The notes: generated from the letters alone by a model not told the origin. A DNA stretch of 64,000 nt from Lachnospiraceae bacterium (GCA_029053015.1 JAIDHX010000029.1:1-64000), one strand, 5' to 3'; numbered from the stretch's first letter, positions 48,260 through 59,506 are shown. Numbers and translations are program-made.

Positions 48260-48947
48260 GGCCATAATAAGCATTTTCCCCATGTTTTCTAAAATAATGC
48301 CTGTCCTGCAGTTCCTGCGGTGCAGGCTCCACATCGGCGCGCAGCCATTCCGTTCTTGCCGCCATCTTCGCCACTTCCTCTAAAATAACCGCAAGTTCAA
48401 CCGCTTCCGCCGCGTCTTTTCCCCATACAAAGGGACCGTGATTTTTACACAGAACAGCGGGAACCGCCTTCACATCCAAACTGCCCTTGTTAAATTCCTC
48501 CGCAATCAGAAGTCCCGTGTTGGTTTCATAAGCTTCCTCAATCTCCGCCTGTGTCAAAGTTCTCAGGCAGGGAATCTCCCCGTAAAAATAATCGGCATGG
48601 GTGGTTCCGTAACAGGGAATGGAACGTCCCGCCTGCGCCCAGCTAGTCGCCCACGGGGAATGGGTGTGCACAATACCGCCAATTTCCGGAAACGCCTTAT
48701 ACAGCTCCAGATGTGTCGGCGTGTCCGAAGACGGTTTATAACGTCCCTCCACCTTTTCTCCCGCAAGGTTCATCACCACCATGTCCTCTGCACGGAGCGC
48801 ATCGTAGGGAATCCCGCTGGGCTTAATCACAAACAGCCCGCTCTCCCTGTCAATGGCGCTCACATTGCCCCATGTAAAGGTAACCAGCCCATATCGGGGC
48901 AGATCCATATTCGCTTCATATACCTTCTGTTTTAATTCTTCTAACAT
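48240..48947 (-). CDS. araD: L-ribulose-5-phosphate 4-epimerase
   Basis: [57 protein letters not shown]. Confidence 0.95.
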   Translation of the reverse strand: MLEELKQKVYEANMDLPRYGLVTFTWGNVSAIDRESGLFVIKPSGIPYDALRAEDMVVMNLAGEKVEGRYKPSSDTPTHLELYKAFPEIGGIVHTHSPWATSWAQAGRSIPCYGTTHADYFYGEIPCLRTLTQAEIEEAYETNTGLLIAEEFNKGSLDVKAVPAVLCKNHGPFVWGKDAAEAVELAVILEEVAKMAARTEWLRADVEPAPQELQDRHYFRKHGENAYYGQGEKTL

Positions 48948-49041
48948 ATGACCTCTTTTCCGGACTGTTCTCGACTGTCATGGTCTGTTCTTGACATTCC
49001 ATGGCTCCGGCACAAAAACAGCCCCATGATATTTGCGCTTT

Positions 49042-50628
49042 TCACAGACCTTCTACTGCTGCCCTTTCCACAACCAGTCCTTTTGTATAATGCTCCATAA
49101 ACGCTTCAAAGCCCGCAACATCAGAAGGATCCGGCTCTACGGTAACACTCTCCGCCTCTGCGAACACATGTCGGGCAAGATAATCGGCAAGGGTTTCCCC
49201 TTCTTCCTTCTGCAGCATGTAGGCAGCCAGCAGCGCAATACCCCACGCGCCGCCCTCACCCGCCGTCTCCATCACGGACACCGGCGCGTTCATGGCCGCA
49301 GCCGTCACACGCTGCCCGACAACGGGCGTCTTGTAAAGCCCTCCATGCCCAAGCAGCCTGTCAATGCGGACATTCTCTTTTTTTAACAGAATATCCATAC
49401 CCGCCTTCAGTGCGCCCAAAGAGGTAAAGAGATGCACACGCATAAAATTGGCAAGCGTAAACCTTGCATCCGGCGTTCTGACAAAGAGCGGTCTCCCTTC
49501 GTCAAAGCCTGTAACCGGCTCGCCCGATACATAGTTGTAAGCCAGCAGACCGCCGCAATCCGCATCGCCCTCCAGTGCTTTTCTGTAAAGCGTGCCGTAC
49601 AATTCGTCTTTACCGGTCTTGCATCCAAAGCTGTCTAAACATTCTTCAAACAAATTTACCCAGGCATTCAAATCGGAAGTACAGTTGTTACAATGTACCA
49701 TCGCCACCAGTTCGCCGGACGGCGTCGTCACCAAATCGATTTCCTCATACGCTTTCGTCAGTTCTTTTTCAAGCACCACCATGGCAAATACGGAAGTACC
49801 CGCCGAAATATTGCCGGTCCGCTTTGCAACACTGTTGGTCGCTGCCATACCGGTTCCGGCATCCCCTTCCGGCGGACAGAGCGGAATTCCTGCCTCCAGA
49901 TTGCCTTCCTCATCCAAAAGCCTTGCGCCTTCTTCTGTCAGCACGCCTGCCGCTTCCCCTGCGGTAAGCACTGCGGGAAGAATATCCCGAAGCTGCCACG
50001 GCGCACCTGCCAGATCATCAAACTGCTCGAGCATACGCTCATGGTAATTGCCCGTCGCCGTATCGATGGGAAACATGCCTGACGCCTCGCCGACGCCCAC
50101 TACCTTTTTGCCCGTCAACTTCCAGTGCACATAACCGGCAAGCGTGGTCAGAAAAGCAATCTCGGGCACATGCGGCTCCTTATTTAATATCGCCTGATAG
50201 AGATGGGCAATGCTCCATCTCTGGGGAATCGGATAGTCAAAAAGCGTTGTCAGCCGTCCCGCCGCCTCCGCCGTCATGGTATTTCGCCATGTCCTGAACG
50301 GAACAAGCAGTTCTCCGTCTTTGTCAAACGCCATATACCCGTGCATCATGGCGGAAAATCCCATGGCACCCATTTTCCGCAAGGTAACGCCGTATCTGGT
50401 CTGTACGTCCTGCGTCAGCTTTTTATAACAGTCCCGAAGTCCCGTCCAGACATCGTCCAGCGTATAAGTCCAGATATCGTTTTCCAGCCTGTTCTCCCAT
50501 TCATGGCTGCCTGCGGCAAGCGGCACATTATCCTCGCCGGTCAGCACCGCCTTAATGCGGGTAGATCCAAGCTCAATGCCAAGAATCGTCTTTCCCTCTT
50601 CAATTTGTCTTTTTCTCAATTCGTCCAT
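49042..50628 (-). CDS. FGGY-family carbohydrate kinase, probable ribulokinase
   Basis: [27 protein letters not shown]; between araD and abfA. Confidence 0.88.
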   Translation of the reverse strand: MDELRKRQIEEGKTILGIELGSTRIKAVLTGEDNVPLAAGSHEWENRLENDIWTYTLDDVWTGLRDCYKKLTQDVQTRYGVTLRKMGAMGFSAMMHGYMAFDKDGELLVPFRTWRNTMTAEAAGRLTTLFDYPIPQRWSIAHLYQAILNKEPHVPEIAFLTTLAGYVHWKLTGKKVVGVGEASGMFPIDTATGNYHERMLEQFDDLAGAPWQLRDILPAVLTAGEAAGVLTEEGARLLDEEGNLEAGIPLCPPEGDAGTGMAATNSVAKRTGNISAGTSVFAMVVLEKELTKAYEEIDLVTTPSGELVAMVHCNNCTSDLNAWVNLFEECLDSFGCKTGKDELYGTLYRKALEGDADCGGLLAYNYVSGEPVTGFDEGRPLFVRTPDARFTLANFMRVHLFTSLGALKAGMDILLKKENVRIDRLLGHGGLYKTPVVGQRVTAAAMNAPVSVMETAGEGGAWGIALLAAYMLQKEEGETLADYLARHVFAEAESVTVEPDPSDVAGFEAFMEHYTKGLVVERAAVEGL

Positions 50629-50634
50629 ACGCTT

Positions 50635-52113
50635 TTATACTCCAATCTCCAAATGCAGCACGCTGCATGCAGGAAGTTTAAAAGTCAGTCTGCCGTCCTT
50701 CAGGCTGTAATCCGTAAATTCCTTCGACTGCACCCTTTCCGGCTCGTCAAAGGTATTATGATCCCGCATGCTGCCCGTCAGTATCGTTCCCTTTACCTCT
50801 TTTACAACTGCCTGCGCCAGCACCGGCTCCACCTCATAAGCCTCGGAGGCAGATAGGTTGTTGATGGTGATATGGATATGGCCGTCCTTATCCATGGAAA
50901 CAGATTCCTGCAGATTCGGCACCTTGTCCTCCTCCACGCCTGTTTCTTCCGTCTCCACATAACTGTCAAGAAGCTCGCCTTCCTGATGGTGCTTGTACAT
51001 GTTGAATACATGGTAAGTGGGCGTTAAGAGCATCCTGTCCCCCTCTGTCAGAATCACCGCCTGCAGCACATTTACAAGCTGCGCAATATTTGCCATCTTT
51101 ACCCTGTCACAGTGCTTGTTGAAAATATTGAGGTTTATGCCCGCCACCAGTGCATCCCGCATCGAATTCTGCTGGTAGAGGAATCCCGGGTTGGTGCCGG
51201 GCTCGCAGTCATACCAGGTTCCCCATTCGTCCACAATCAGACCGACCCTTTTTTCCTTATCGTATTTATCCATGATGGCAGAGTGGCGGCTTATCAGCTC
51301 GTCCATATACAGCGTCTTTCTCAGCGTCTTGTACCATTCCGCCTCGTCAAATTCCGTTGCGCTTCCCTTTTTCTCCCAGTTTCCCGGCACGGTATAGTAG
51401 TGCAGGGACAAGCCGTCCATATAACCGCCCGCCATACGCATCAGGGTTTCCGTCCACCCGTAGTCGCCCTCACTCGGTCCGCAGGCTATTTTATAGATCG
51501 GTCTTTCCGCGCTGTAAACGCGCACATAAGTCTGATAACGCCGGTATTCATTGGCATAATACTCCGGCAGCATGTTGCCTCCGCATCCCCAGCTCTCATT
51601 GCCAACGCCGAAATAGTCCACCGTATAAGGCTCTTTCCTGCCATTCGCTTTCCTTAAATCCGCCATGGGGGATACGCCGTCAAAGGTCATATACTCCACC
51701 CACTCACTCATTTCACGGACCGTGCCGCTTCCCACGTTGCCGTTCACATACGCCTTACAGCCAAGCTGCCTGCACAGCTCCATAAACTCATGCGTGCCGA
51801 AACTGTTGTCCTCCAATACGCCGCCCCAGTGGGTATTTATCATTCTTTTTCGGCTCTCCTTCGGACCAATTCCGTCCATCCAGTGGTACTCATCAGCAAA
51901 ACAGCCACCGGGCCATCTGAGCACCGGAATCTGCATTTCCCTCAGTGCCTCTACCACATCGTTTCGCATACCGTTCGTGTTGGGAACAGGGGAATTTTCT
52001 CCCACATAAATTCCCTCATAGATACATCTTCCCAAATGTTCGGAAAAATGACCTTGCAATTCCTTGTTAATATGCCCTTTTTTGTGCTGTGGATTAATAT
52101 AAAGTCGAAACAT
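50635..52113 (-). CDS. abfA: alpha-N-arabinofuranosidase, GH51
   Basis: [63 protein letters not shown]. Confidence 0.94.
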   Translation of the reverse strand: MFRLYINPQHKKGHINKELQGHFSEHLGRCIYEGIYVGENSPVPNTNGMRNDVVEALREMQIPVLRWPGGCFADEYHWMDGIGPKESRKRMINTHWGGVLEDNSFGTHEFMELCRQLGCKAYVNGNVGSGTVREMSEWVEYMTFDGVSPMADLRKANGRKEPYTVDYFGVGNESWGCGGNMLPEYYANEYRRYQTYVRVYSAERPIYKIACGPSEGDYGWTETLMRMAGGYMDGLSLHYYTVPGNWEKKGSATEFDEAEWYKTLRKTLYMDELISRHSAIMDKYDKEKRVGLIVDEWGTWYDCEPGTNPGFLYQQNSMRDALVAGINLNIFNKHCDRVKMANIAQLVNVLQAVILTEGDRMLLTPTYHVFNMYKHHQEGELLDSYVETEETGVEEDKVPNLQESVSMDKDGHIHITINNLSASEAYEVEPVLAQAVVKEVKGTILTGSMRDHNTFDEPERVQSKEFTDYSLKDGRLTFKLPACSVLHLEIGV

Positions 52114-52219
52114 AAGCCCTCTCCTTTCGCAAACCATAAAATACCTTTACTATTATTATATTTTCTGATGTTCATTCTTTCAACTGTATTTTTCATATGC
52201 TTCTGGCAATACTAAGCGC

Positions 52220-52810
52220 ATGAAAAATAACGCTTATTCATACAAAATCAATACCATACTGTTTCTGTTTTTTGCCGCGTCTTTTGCCGGTTTTTTGTGG
52301 GAAGTACTGTTGTTTCTGATAAAAGATGGGGAATTCTGCAACCGCGGTTTTTTCTACGGTCCATGGCTTCCTGTCTATGGGGCAGGCGCCGTCCTGATTT
52401 TCATCTTACTCTACCCCAAAAGAAAACGCCCTCTGCTCTGCTTCTTCTATTCCGCCTGCATCGGCGCCGTTGTGGAATTGTTTACAGGCTGGCTGCTTGA
52501 CACGCTCTTTGGCAAACGCTACTGGGACTACACAGGGCAGTTTCTCAGCATCCGCGGCTACATCTGCCTGTATTCCGTCTTAGGATTTGCGCTGTCCGGC
52601 GCTTTTTTCACCTGCCTTGCCGCTCCGTTTTTGCTGAAATACTGGGAACGTCTGTCTCTGCGCACACGCCACCGGATACTTGCCGTGCTGGTGATGCTGT
52701 TTGCCGTGGACGCCGCGGCTGCACTCATTTTTCCAAATAGCGGCAGCGGTATCACCTGTTTCCATCACGTTTTCTCTAAATCACTTTTATCCAGAAACTC
52801 CCCGAGATAA
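52220..52810 (+). CDS. multi-TM protein, CmpB-like putative ABC permease family
   Basis: FAGFLWEVLLFLIKDGEFCNRGFFYGPWLPVYGAGAV. Confidence 0.8.
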   Translation: MKNNAYSYKINTILFLFFAASFAGFLWEVLLFLIKDGEFCNRGFFYGPWLPVYGAGAVLIFILLYPKRKRPLLCFFYSACIGAVVELFTGWLLDTLFGKRYWDYTGQFLSIRGYICLYSVLGFALSGAFFTCLAAPFLLKYWERLSLRTRHRILAVLVMLFAVDAAAALIFPNSGSGITCFHHVFSKSLLSRNSPR

Positions 52811-55461
52811 GCCTTGCCTGACGGCGCTTTCATGTAAGCCGCCTGAAACTGCAGCTTTTCTCTCTTTATTTCCTCCTTCAGTTCCCGCGCAGACATAAGC
52901 CGGCAGCCTTCGCCTCGTATAATAATCTGCTCCAGCCCGTCCGAAGTCGCCACTGTTACATCATACTTCTTTCCGTTTTCATGGGCAAATTTTTCGATAT
53001 ACTGATCCGCCGTTTCCGCTTCCTTTGTGTAGACCACATGGATATTGTGGTAATCCGAAACCTCCGTGGCATGCCCTTTTACCCGGTACGCATCAAAAAC
53101 TACAATCAGATGACATCCCTTCATCGCCTGATAGTCGCACAGAATGTCCATAAGCCTGCCCCGCGCACCGTCGATATTTACCTCCGCCAGCGCATGAAGG
53201 TCATCCCAGGCAAAGATCACATTGTAACCGTCCACCAAAAGATACTCTTCCTTTTTCGGTGTGGGACGGAAACTTCTCTCCACCGCAGGGATTTTCTCTT
53301 TTTCCGGTCTTTTTCGGTAAATCCCCTTTCCGGCAGTTTCCTTATCCCGTCTGTTGGCATGATACGTCCGCTCCAATATGCTGTCGATTTCTTCCGTCCC
53401 CAGCACCGTTTCTGTGCCGTTTCTGCTTCCTGTCTGGGAAACCCTCCTATATCCCGCTTCCTCTGCCGGAGTCTGTGTCAGGCTTCCCATGTTGTCTGCT
53501 TCAATCTCCGTATGAACATACGCCTTTACCTCATACCAAGGCACCACAAAACCGGCTCCGTGGGCGCAGAATACCGACCCTGTCGGATTTCCCATGTCGC
53601 TCTCGGGGTCATATGCGTACTGCTTCAGAACCTCCTCCGTGTTGTGGCAGGGCAGATATCCCTTCAAGGTGCAGGAAAGCCTGCCCTCTCCCCGCGTGTA
53701 GGCGGTGAGTTCCTTCTGATAGCCGCCGATTTCCGCCACAGGCGCAAAGCCTGTCAAAACTGCCCGTCCCGCCTCCATGCGGGGCGGTTCCATTTTTCCG
53801 CTCATCCGCTCAATATCCATCATGGCGCGTCCCACCAGTTTTTCCGGAACCTCCAGCGTAAACGCGTAATACGGTTCAAGCAACACGGACGCCGCCTCCA
53901 TCAGTCCCTGTCTGACCGCCCTGTAAGTCGCCTGCCTGAAATCGCCGCCCTCCGTATGCTTTTTATGGGCACGCCCTGTTAAAAGCGTGATTTTCATATC
54001 AGTAATCGGCGCTCCCAACAGTACGCCCTTGTGCTCCTTTTCTTCCAGATGGGTCAGTATCAGCCGCTGCCAGTTTCTGGCTAAGATATCCTCGCTGCAC
54101 GCCGTTGCAAACTGGAGCCCGCTGCCTGTCTCCGCCGGTTCCAGCTTAAGCTGCACCTCCGCATAATGGCGCAGCGGTTCAAAATGCCCTGCTCCGATTA
54201 CGGGCTCCGATATGGTTTCCTTGTATACCACATGTCCCTGTCCAAATTCCACCAAGACGCCGAATCTGTCCCGAATCAGCCGCTGCAAAATCTCCAGCTG
54301 CACTTCGCCCATAACACAAACCCGAATCTCCTGTAACGCTTCCTCCCACACAATTTGCAGCTTCGGTTCCTCTTCTTCCAGCATACGCAGCTTTGGCAGC
54401 ATGGACGCCGCCGCTTCCTCCGGGGGCAGAATCACGCGGTATTGCAGAACCGGCTCCAGCACAGTAAGAAGCACTTCCTTCTCCCTGCCAAGCCCCTCCC
54501 CGGGGAAGGTTCTGCTAAGTCCGGTAACTGCACATACGCTGCCTGCCGGCGCTTCGGCCGCCGTCTCGTATTTATCCCCCGAATAAATCCGAATCTGATT
54601 GACCTTTTCTTCCCATGCCTCCCCATCGGGGCCGCCATCCACCACTGCACCTGCCTGCGCCCTGCCCGCCAGGGTATCCCTTACCTTCAGGCTGCCGCCC
54701 GTTATCTTCATATAGGTGAGCCGGTTTCCCTTTTCATCCCTTATAATTTTAAATACCCGCGCCCCAAACTGCGCAGGATATTGCATTTCCCCCGTATAGG
54801 CTGACAGGCCACGCAAAAACTTCTCTACGCCGTCACCCCGAAGCGCCGATCCAAAAAAGCAGGGAAAAAGCTTTCTCTCCCGAATCAGCCTGCAGATTTC
54901 CCTTTTCTCTACCCTGCCCGTCTCCAGAAAAGCCTCCAGCGCTGCCTCCTCGCACACGGCAACGCTTTCCCAAAACGCTTCCCCGCTGTCTGCCGAAAAA
55001 TCCACACAGCCCTCATGGAGCTTTTCCTGCAGTTCAGCGAGAAGCACCGCTTCATCTGTTCCTTCCATGTCCATTTTATTGATAAAAAGAAAAACCGGCA
55101 CCCCGTAGCGCGCCAAGAGCCTCCACAAAGTCTCCGTGTGGCTCTGTACGCCGTCCGCACCGTTCACAACCAGCACCGCATAGTCCAATACCTGTAGGGT
55201 GCGCTCCATTTCCGCCGAAAAATCCACATGCCCGGGCGTGTCCAGCAAAAAAAATTCCGTATCCGCATAAGCAAATACCGCCTGCTTGGAAAAAATGGTG
55301 ATGCCCCGCTCCTTTTCCATCGTCTCAGTATCCAAAAAAGTGTCGCCCTTATCCACGCGCCCCTTCGTCCGAATCGCACCGCTCTCATATAGCATGGCTT
55401 CCGATAAAGTTGTCTTTCCGGCGTCCACATGCGCCAGTATCCCGATAACCGCTTTCTTCAT
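52765..55461 (-). CDS. TetM-like/EF-G-like translational GTPase fused to C-terminal NYN (YacP/Rae1-like) domain
   Basis: AHVDAGKTTLSEAML, RGITIF, DTPGHVDF, NKMD; C-terminal LLVDGYNVIFAWDDL...VVFDAY...VATSDGLEQ. Confidence 0.9.
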   Translation of the reverse strand: MKKAVIGILAHVDAGKTTLSEAMLYESGAIRTKGRVDKGDTFLDTETMEKERGITIFSKQAVFAYADTEFFLLDTPGHVDFSAEMERTLQVLDYAVLVVNGADGVQSHTETLWRLLARYGVPVFLFINKMDMEGTDEAVLLAELQEKLHEGCVDFSADSGEAFWESVAVCEEAALEAFLETGRVEKREICRLIRERKLFPCFFGSALRGDGVEKFLRGLSAYTGEMQYPAQFGARVFKIIRDEKGNRLTYMKITGGSLKVRDTLAGRAQAGAVVDGGPDGEAWEEKVNQIRIYSGDKYETAAEAPAGSVCAVTGLSRTFPGEGLGREKEVLLTVLEPVLQYRVILPPEEAAASMLPKLRMLEEEEPKLQIVWEEALQEIRVCVMGEVQLEILQRLIRDRFGVLVEFGQGHVVYKETISEPVIGAGHFEPLRHYAEVQLKLEPAETGSGLQFATACSEDILARNWQRLILTHLEEKEHKGVLLGAPITDMKITLLTGRAHKKHTEGGDFRQATYRAVRQGLMEAASVLLEPYYAFTLEVPEKLVGRAMMDIERMSGKMEPPRMEAGRAVLTGFAPVAEIGGYQKELTAYTRGEGRLSCTLKGYLPCHNTEEVLKQYAYDPESDMGNPTGSVFCAHGAGFVVPWYEVKAYVHTEIEADNMGSLTQTPAEEAGYRRVSQTGSRNGTETVLGTEEIDSILERTYHANRRDKETAGKGIYRKRPEKEKIPAVERSFRPTPKKEEYLLVDGYNVIFAWDDLHALAEVNIDGARGRLMDILCDYQAMKGCHLIVVFDAYRVKGHATEVSDYHNIHVVYTKEAETADQYIEKFAHENGKKYDVTVATSDGLEQIIIRGEGCRLMSARELKEEIKREKLQFQAAYMKAPSGKAYLGEFLDKSDLEKT

Positions 55462-55701
55462 TTCTGTACCCCTGTGAAGCCTGTTAATCATCATGATAAT
55501 GGACAACTTGTCCTTTTTCTCCATAAGCTCCACATACTACATTATAAGCTACATCTGGCTTATGTTCAATAAGTGAAATCAAATGAAACGATGTTTCGTC
55601 ATCTTTCATACGCGCACACTTCTTTTTAAATTTTAGTTGGAATATTTGTTTGAAATTTTTAGAATAAATCTGAATCTTTAGAAAGAAGAGACAGGCGGCG
55701 T

Positions 55702-56412
55702 TCAATCCCGCCTGTCGTCATAATACTGTCTGATTACCTTCCTGTACTTGGGACTTATGGTGATTTCCTTCCCATCACACATAATGATTTTTTCGTAAGA
55801 AGACTCTTTGATATAGATTGGATTAACCAAAAATGATTTATGAATCCTGAGAAATTTTTCACTATATTGCTTTAACTCTTCTTCTACCTCATCAAGCTTT
55901 CGATAAAAAGAATAATTTTTCTTTTCACAAAACACCAGAATTTCTCTTTTATCACTCTCAAAATAAAAGATTTCCCGCAAGGATATTCGGTACTCCTTTT
56001 TTCTGTTGGAAAACCGTATCGTTCCATCCTTACTGCCGCTTAATGCAATGGCATGCATAACGACCTCTTCCAGTTTATCCTTGGAAACCGGTTTATCAAT
56101 GTAGGCAAAAGGCTGTACGTTGATAATTTCCTTACAATACTGCTCATGACGCGTGATAAAAATCAGTATGGTTTTCGTATCCGTTTCCCTGATTTTTCTC
56201 GCCGTCGCCACGCCATTTATGCCCCGCAGCTCTACATCCATCAGAATGATATCCATGCTCCTATTCTGCTCTATTTCAAGCAACAGAGCCTCGCCGCTCT
56301 GAAAGCACAATATCTCTGCATTAATACATTCTTTCCCCATTATATCCTGCAGAAGCTCCTTATGCATCTGCAAGTCCTTCTCCGCCTCATCGCAGATTCC
56401 TATCCTTATCAT
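55702..56412 (-). CDS. LytTR-family response regulator without adjacent kinase
   Basis: ICDEAEKD, IILMDVELRGINGV, DKPVSKDKL; FLRIHKSFLVNPIYI. Confidence 0.9.
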   Translation of the reverse strand: MIRIGICDEAEKDLQMHKELLQDIMGKECINAEILCFQSGEALLLEIEQNRSMDIILMDVELRGINGVATARKIRETDTKTILIFITRHEQYCKEIINVQPFAYIDKPVSKDKLEEVVMHAIALSGSKDGTIRFSNRKKEYRISLREIFYFESDKREILVFCEKKNYSFYRKLDEVEEELKQYSEKFLRIHKSFLVNPIYIKESSYEKIIMCDGKEITISPKYRKVIRQYYDDRRD

Positions 56413-56607
56413 ATGTATCCCCTGATTATAGCTGTATTCCCATGCCCTGCACTGTCTAACGACATTACACGCATATTTGTAAAAATAATACTTCGTTTAC
56501 TATTTTACATATGTACTATTTCCCATTCAAGACCTTTTTGTGAATATTATAGCGCTTTTTCATAAATCACATCGTCGCCTATTCACTACTCCACAAACCG
56601 GAACCTG

Positions 56608-57081
56608 CTATTTATTTAATTTATATAAATTGATATAAATATCGTAAGCACCAGAACATTCTTCAAAAGATAATTTCGTTTCTTTCATCAAGTAATTGAT
56701 TGCATCTTCTTTTGTTTTAAATGTACTTAATAATGTGGCTGTTTCAGAAATTCTATTTAGTGAATTATCAAACTCATTAAAAGATATACTTTTATCACTT
56801 GAATTATATAGGTTATACATTAACAATTTCATTAAATTATCATCTGCAACTTTTTTATAATCCTCATCGGTAATCCTTTTCCCTGCAAATAATTCATTAA
56901 TTGAGATATTTAAAATTTCGCACAAAGATTCATACAATGAAGAATCTGGTAAGCAATTACCATTTTCCCATTTTGAAATTGATTTATCAGTTATTCCTAA
57001 TAGATTAGCAAGTTGCGCTTGTGTTAAATTTTTATTTTTACGACATTCAGCAATAAATTTCCCAATATTTTCTTGATTCAT
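56608..57081 (-). CDS. XRE-family regulator
   Basis: CRKNKNLTQAQLANLLGITDKSISKWENGNCLPD. Confidence 0.88.
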   Translation of the reverse strand: MNQENIGKFIAECRKNKNLTQAQLANLLGITDKSISKWENGNCLPDSSLYESLCEILNISINELFAGKRITDEDYKKVADDNLMKLLMYNLYNSSDKSISFNEFDNSLNRISETATLLSTFKTKEDAINYLMKETKLSFEECSGAYDIYINLYKLNK

Positions 57082-57150
57082 AACATTGCCCCTTTCGTAA
57101 TTATAATACCTTATATAAAAAACAAATAACACCCATCAAAAGTAGAATTA

Positions 57151-57167
57151 AACAAATTCCATTTGTT
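57151..57167. promoter_or_regulatory. candidate operator palindrome between XRE and recombinase genes
   Basis: AACAAAT-tcc-ATTTGTT. Confidence 0.4.
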
Positions 57168-57302
57168 AACGCTATGATAACCTATTTTTTATGGGTACAC
57201 AATTCCGAAAAGGAAAAGATGTATTATTTGTATGAATTTAATGGACAATTCACAAATCTGCACTCATAATGGTTTCAAAAAAACCAAGGAGAATGTTCAC
57301 TT

Positions 57303-58229
57303 ATGAATATCTTAGACACTTATATTACGGAATACATCGATTATTGCAAATATCGAAAACGGCTGGATTTCAAAACTTTAAAAGCATACCGGATTGATTT
57401 AACGCAATATGAAAATTTTTGTCCTGATTCCCTTGACTGCTTTTCCAAAAACACTTTGGACAAATTCATTACTGATTTACACCAACGGTATAAACCCAAA
57501 ACGGCCAAACGTAAAATTGCAAGTTTAAAGGCTTTTTTTCATTATATGGAATACAAAGAGCTGCTAGCAGAAAATCCTTTCGCCAAACTGGACATCCGCT
57601 TTCGGGAAGCCAAACTCCTGCCCAAAACCATTCCCTTTCATTCCATACAAGCCTTTTTAGCTGTTCTTTACGCCCAAAAAGAAGCCACCGCATCCGGATA
57701 CCAGTTTCGTTGCTGCATACGGGACATTGCAGTAATTGAATTGCTTTTTGCCACAGGAATGAGAATATCAGAGTTATGCTCGCTGAAACCGTCCGACATA
57801 GACCTTGAAAACAATACCGTTCTCATTTATGGGAAAGGCGCCAAGGAAAGAATCTTGCAGATTGGCAATCAGGAGGTTCTTTCTGCATTGCTTTTGTACC
57901 AAAAAACATTTGAGGAAGACATCGCCATCTGTGGATATTTCTTTGTCAACCGATTACATCAAAAGCTCTCTGACCAGTCTGTCCGCTTTATGATAAACCG
58001 CTACGCAGAGCTTGCCGGCATCAGCCAACACATCACCCCTCATATGTTCCGCCACTCCTTTGCCACACTCCTGCTGGAACAGGACGTCGATATCCGGTAT
58101 ATACAGCGGATACTCGGCCACAGCTCCATCAGCACAACGGAAATATACACGCATGTGTCGAATACAAAGCAAAAGGATATTCTTGTGCATAGACATCCGA
58201 GGAATTTGATGGAGGTGAATAAAGGATAA
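57303..58229 (+). CDS. tyrosine recombinase (XerC/D-like)
   Basis: ATGMRISELCSL, HMFRHSFATLLLEQ, RYIQRILGHSSISTTEIYTHVS. Confidence 0.93.
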   Translation: MNILDTYITEYIDYCKYRKRLDFKTLKAYRIDLTQYENFCPDSLDCFSKNTLDKFITDLHQRYKPKTAKRKIASLKAFFHYMEYKELLAENPFAKLDIRFREAKLLPKTIPFHSIQAFLAVLYAQKEATASGYQFRCCIRDIAVIELLFATGMRISELCSLKPSDIDLENNTVLIYGKGAKERILQIGNQEVLSALLLYQKTFEEDIAICGYFFVNRLHQKLSDQSVRFMINRYAELAGISQHITPHMFRHSFATLLLEQDVDIRYIQRILGHSSISTTEIYTHVSNTKQKDILVHRHPRNLMEVNKG

Positions 58230-58316
58230 TTCCTGATTATTGATGGTTGGCAGGAAATATAGGGGTATTTATTACTTCAAAGGATAATTTGGGATTATCG
58301 ATAGGTGAAATATCAG
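58221..58316 (+). repeat. two imperfect direct repeats beginning AAAGGATAATT
   Basis: 58221-58262 and 58279-58316; AAAGGATAATTyskGATTATyGATrG...GAAATATmrGG. Confidence 0.6.
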
Positions 58317-58367
58317 GTAATTTTTGCTTAGCAATGTTGATAGAGTTATCTGTTAGATTTGGAAATA

Positions 58368-58399
58368 GGTAATTATTTATTATTAGTCAAATGCAATAA
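58368..58399 (+). repeat. left copy of 32-bp inverted repeat
   Basis: GGTAATTATTTATTATTAGTCAAATGCAATAA; 29/32 identical to the reverse complement of 63932-63963. Confidence 0.9.
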
Positions 58400-58426
58400 A
58401 CAGACAGTTTTGTAAGGGGGAATTTT

Positions 58427-59506
58427 ATGAAAAACAGTATAATCATATCTTTAGATAACGACTATTTCCTTGTCAATAATTTTGTTGAAAATTTATTAAT
58501 GTGTACTTCATTTGAAAACAAGCATGAAATAATTGTTGTATCCGATAGCTGCAAAAACGTGGAAACGCTTTCCTATCTTCAAAATATACAGAAAAAGTAT
58601 TCTTTTTTCCACTTTTATGAGCTTCCGGAGAAAAAAGGATATAGTGTTGCGAATAATTATGCAGTTTCTAAAGCATCTGGCGAAATACTTACATTTTTGA
58701 ATAGTGATGTATTTCCCCAAAAAGGCAGTATTGATATTTTGGTTGACCATATTGAGAATGGACTGGCAGATGCCGTTCAAGGATTATTAATATTTCCTCA
58801 AAATGGAAAGGTACAGAGTACTGGACATCTTTTCATTGAGTCGATGGCGCCGCATGTCTATCAAGGAAAAAAAGTAGATGACCCTCTTGTTTTGCAAGAA
58901 GGTGCCCGCCAAGCACTGACCACAGCTTTTTTAGCCATGAAAAAGTCCACATTCTTACAATATGAAGGATTTGATGAATGCTACTATAATGCTTATGAGG
59001 GAAGAGAGTTAACTTTAAAAATATGTAATTCCGGCGGACTTTGTTTATATACTCCAAAGGCTATAGCATTTCACTGTATGGGCGGAACACGCAAATTTAT
59101 ATCTAAAAATGAAAGTCAACAAAAAGGCATATTTTGGTCAAGATGGAACACAAAGATAAAATGTGACCTTAAAGATTACTTACGCCCTCAATTCACTTTG
59201 GAGATGCAAAAACATTCCTATTTTATAATTAACTGTAGTTATCTGATCGGTTGGGATAAGGTTTTGCAGGAACTTAATATATCTGCTTCTGATATGATAG
59301 AAATAAAGGATCGTTTTGGAACAAATATAAACATGTATTATAATCTCCCCTACAGTGCAATCGCATATAATGGTCCATACTTATTTCTGACTAATAAAAT
59401 TGACGAAATACGCAGCAATAGGAACTGGATAGAACTCAGAAATAACCCCTTGGATTTAGCCATGGACGTCCATGGCAATATAGAAAGGTTAAGCAATTTG
59501 ATATGA
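58427..59506 (+). CDS. glycosyltransferase family 2
   Basis: HEIIVVSDSCKN, NNYAVSKASGEILTFLNSDV; SD AAGGGGG. Confidence 0.9.
   Translation: MKNSIIISLDNDYFLVNNFVENLLMCTSFENKHEIIVVSDSCKNVETLSYLQNIQKKYSFFHFYELPEKKGYSVANNYAVSKASGEILTFLNSDVFPQKGSIDILVDHIENGLADAVQGLLIFPQNGKVQSTGHLFIESMAPHVYQGKKVDDPLVLQEGARQALTTAFLAMKKSTFLQYEGFDECYYNAYEGRELTLKICNSGGLCLYTPKAIAFHCMGGTRKFISKNESQQKGIFWSRWNTKIKCDLKDYLRPQFTLEMQKHSYFIINCSYLIGWDKVLQELNISASDMIEIKDRFGTNINMYYNLPYSAIAYNGPYLFLTNKIDEIRSNRNWIELRNNPLDLAMDVHGNIERLSNLI

Noticed and set aside
52981-53982. 333-aa plus-strand ORF
   Set aside because: Antisense to the TetM-like/NYN gene; no domain signature.
52765-55461. Calling this a bona fide tetracycline-resistance gene
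   Set aside because: Large C-terminal NYN fusion and no mobile context; resistance cannot be inferred from sequence alone.
58368-58427. A specific sigma-A promoter inside the left inverted repeat
   Set aside because: TATTAT is present but no convincing -35 at proper spacing; the AT-rich context makes this unreliable.
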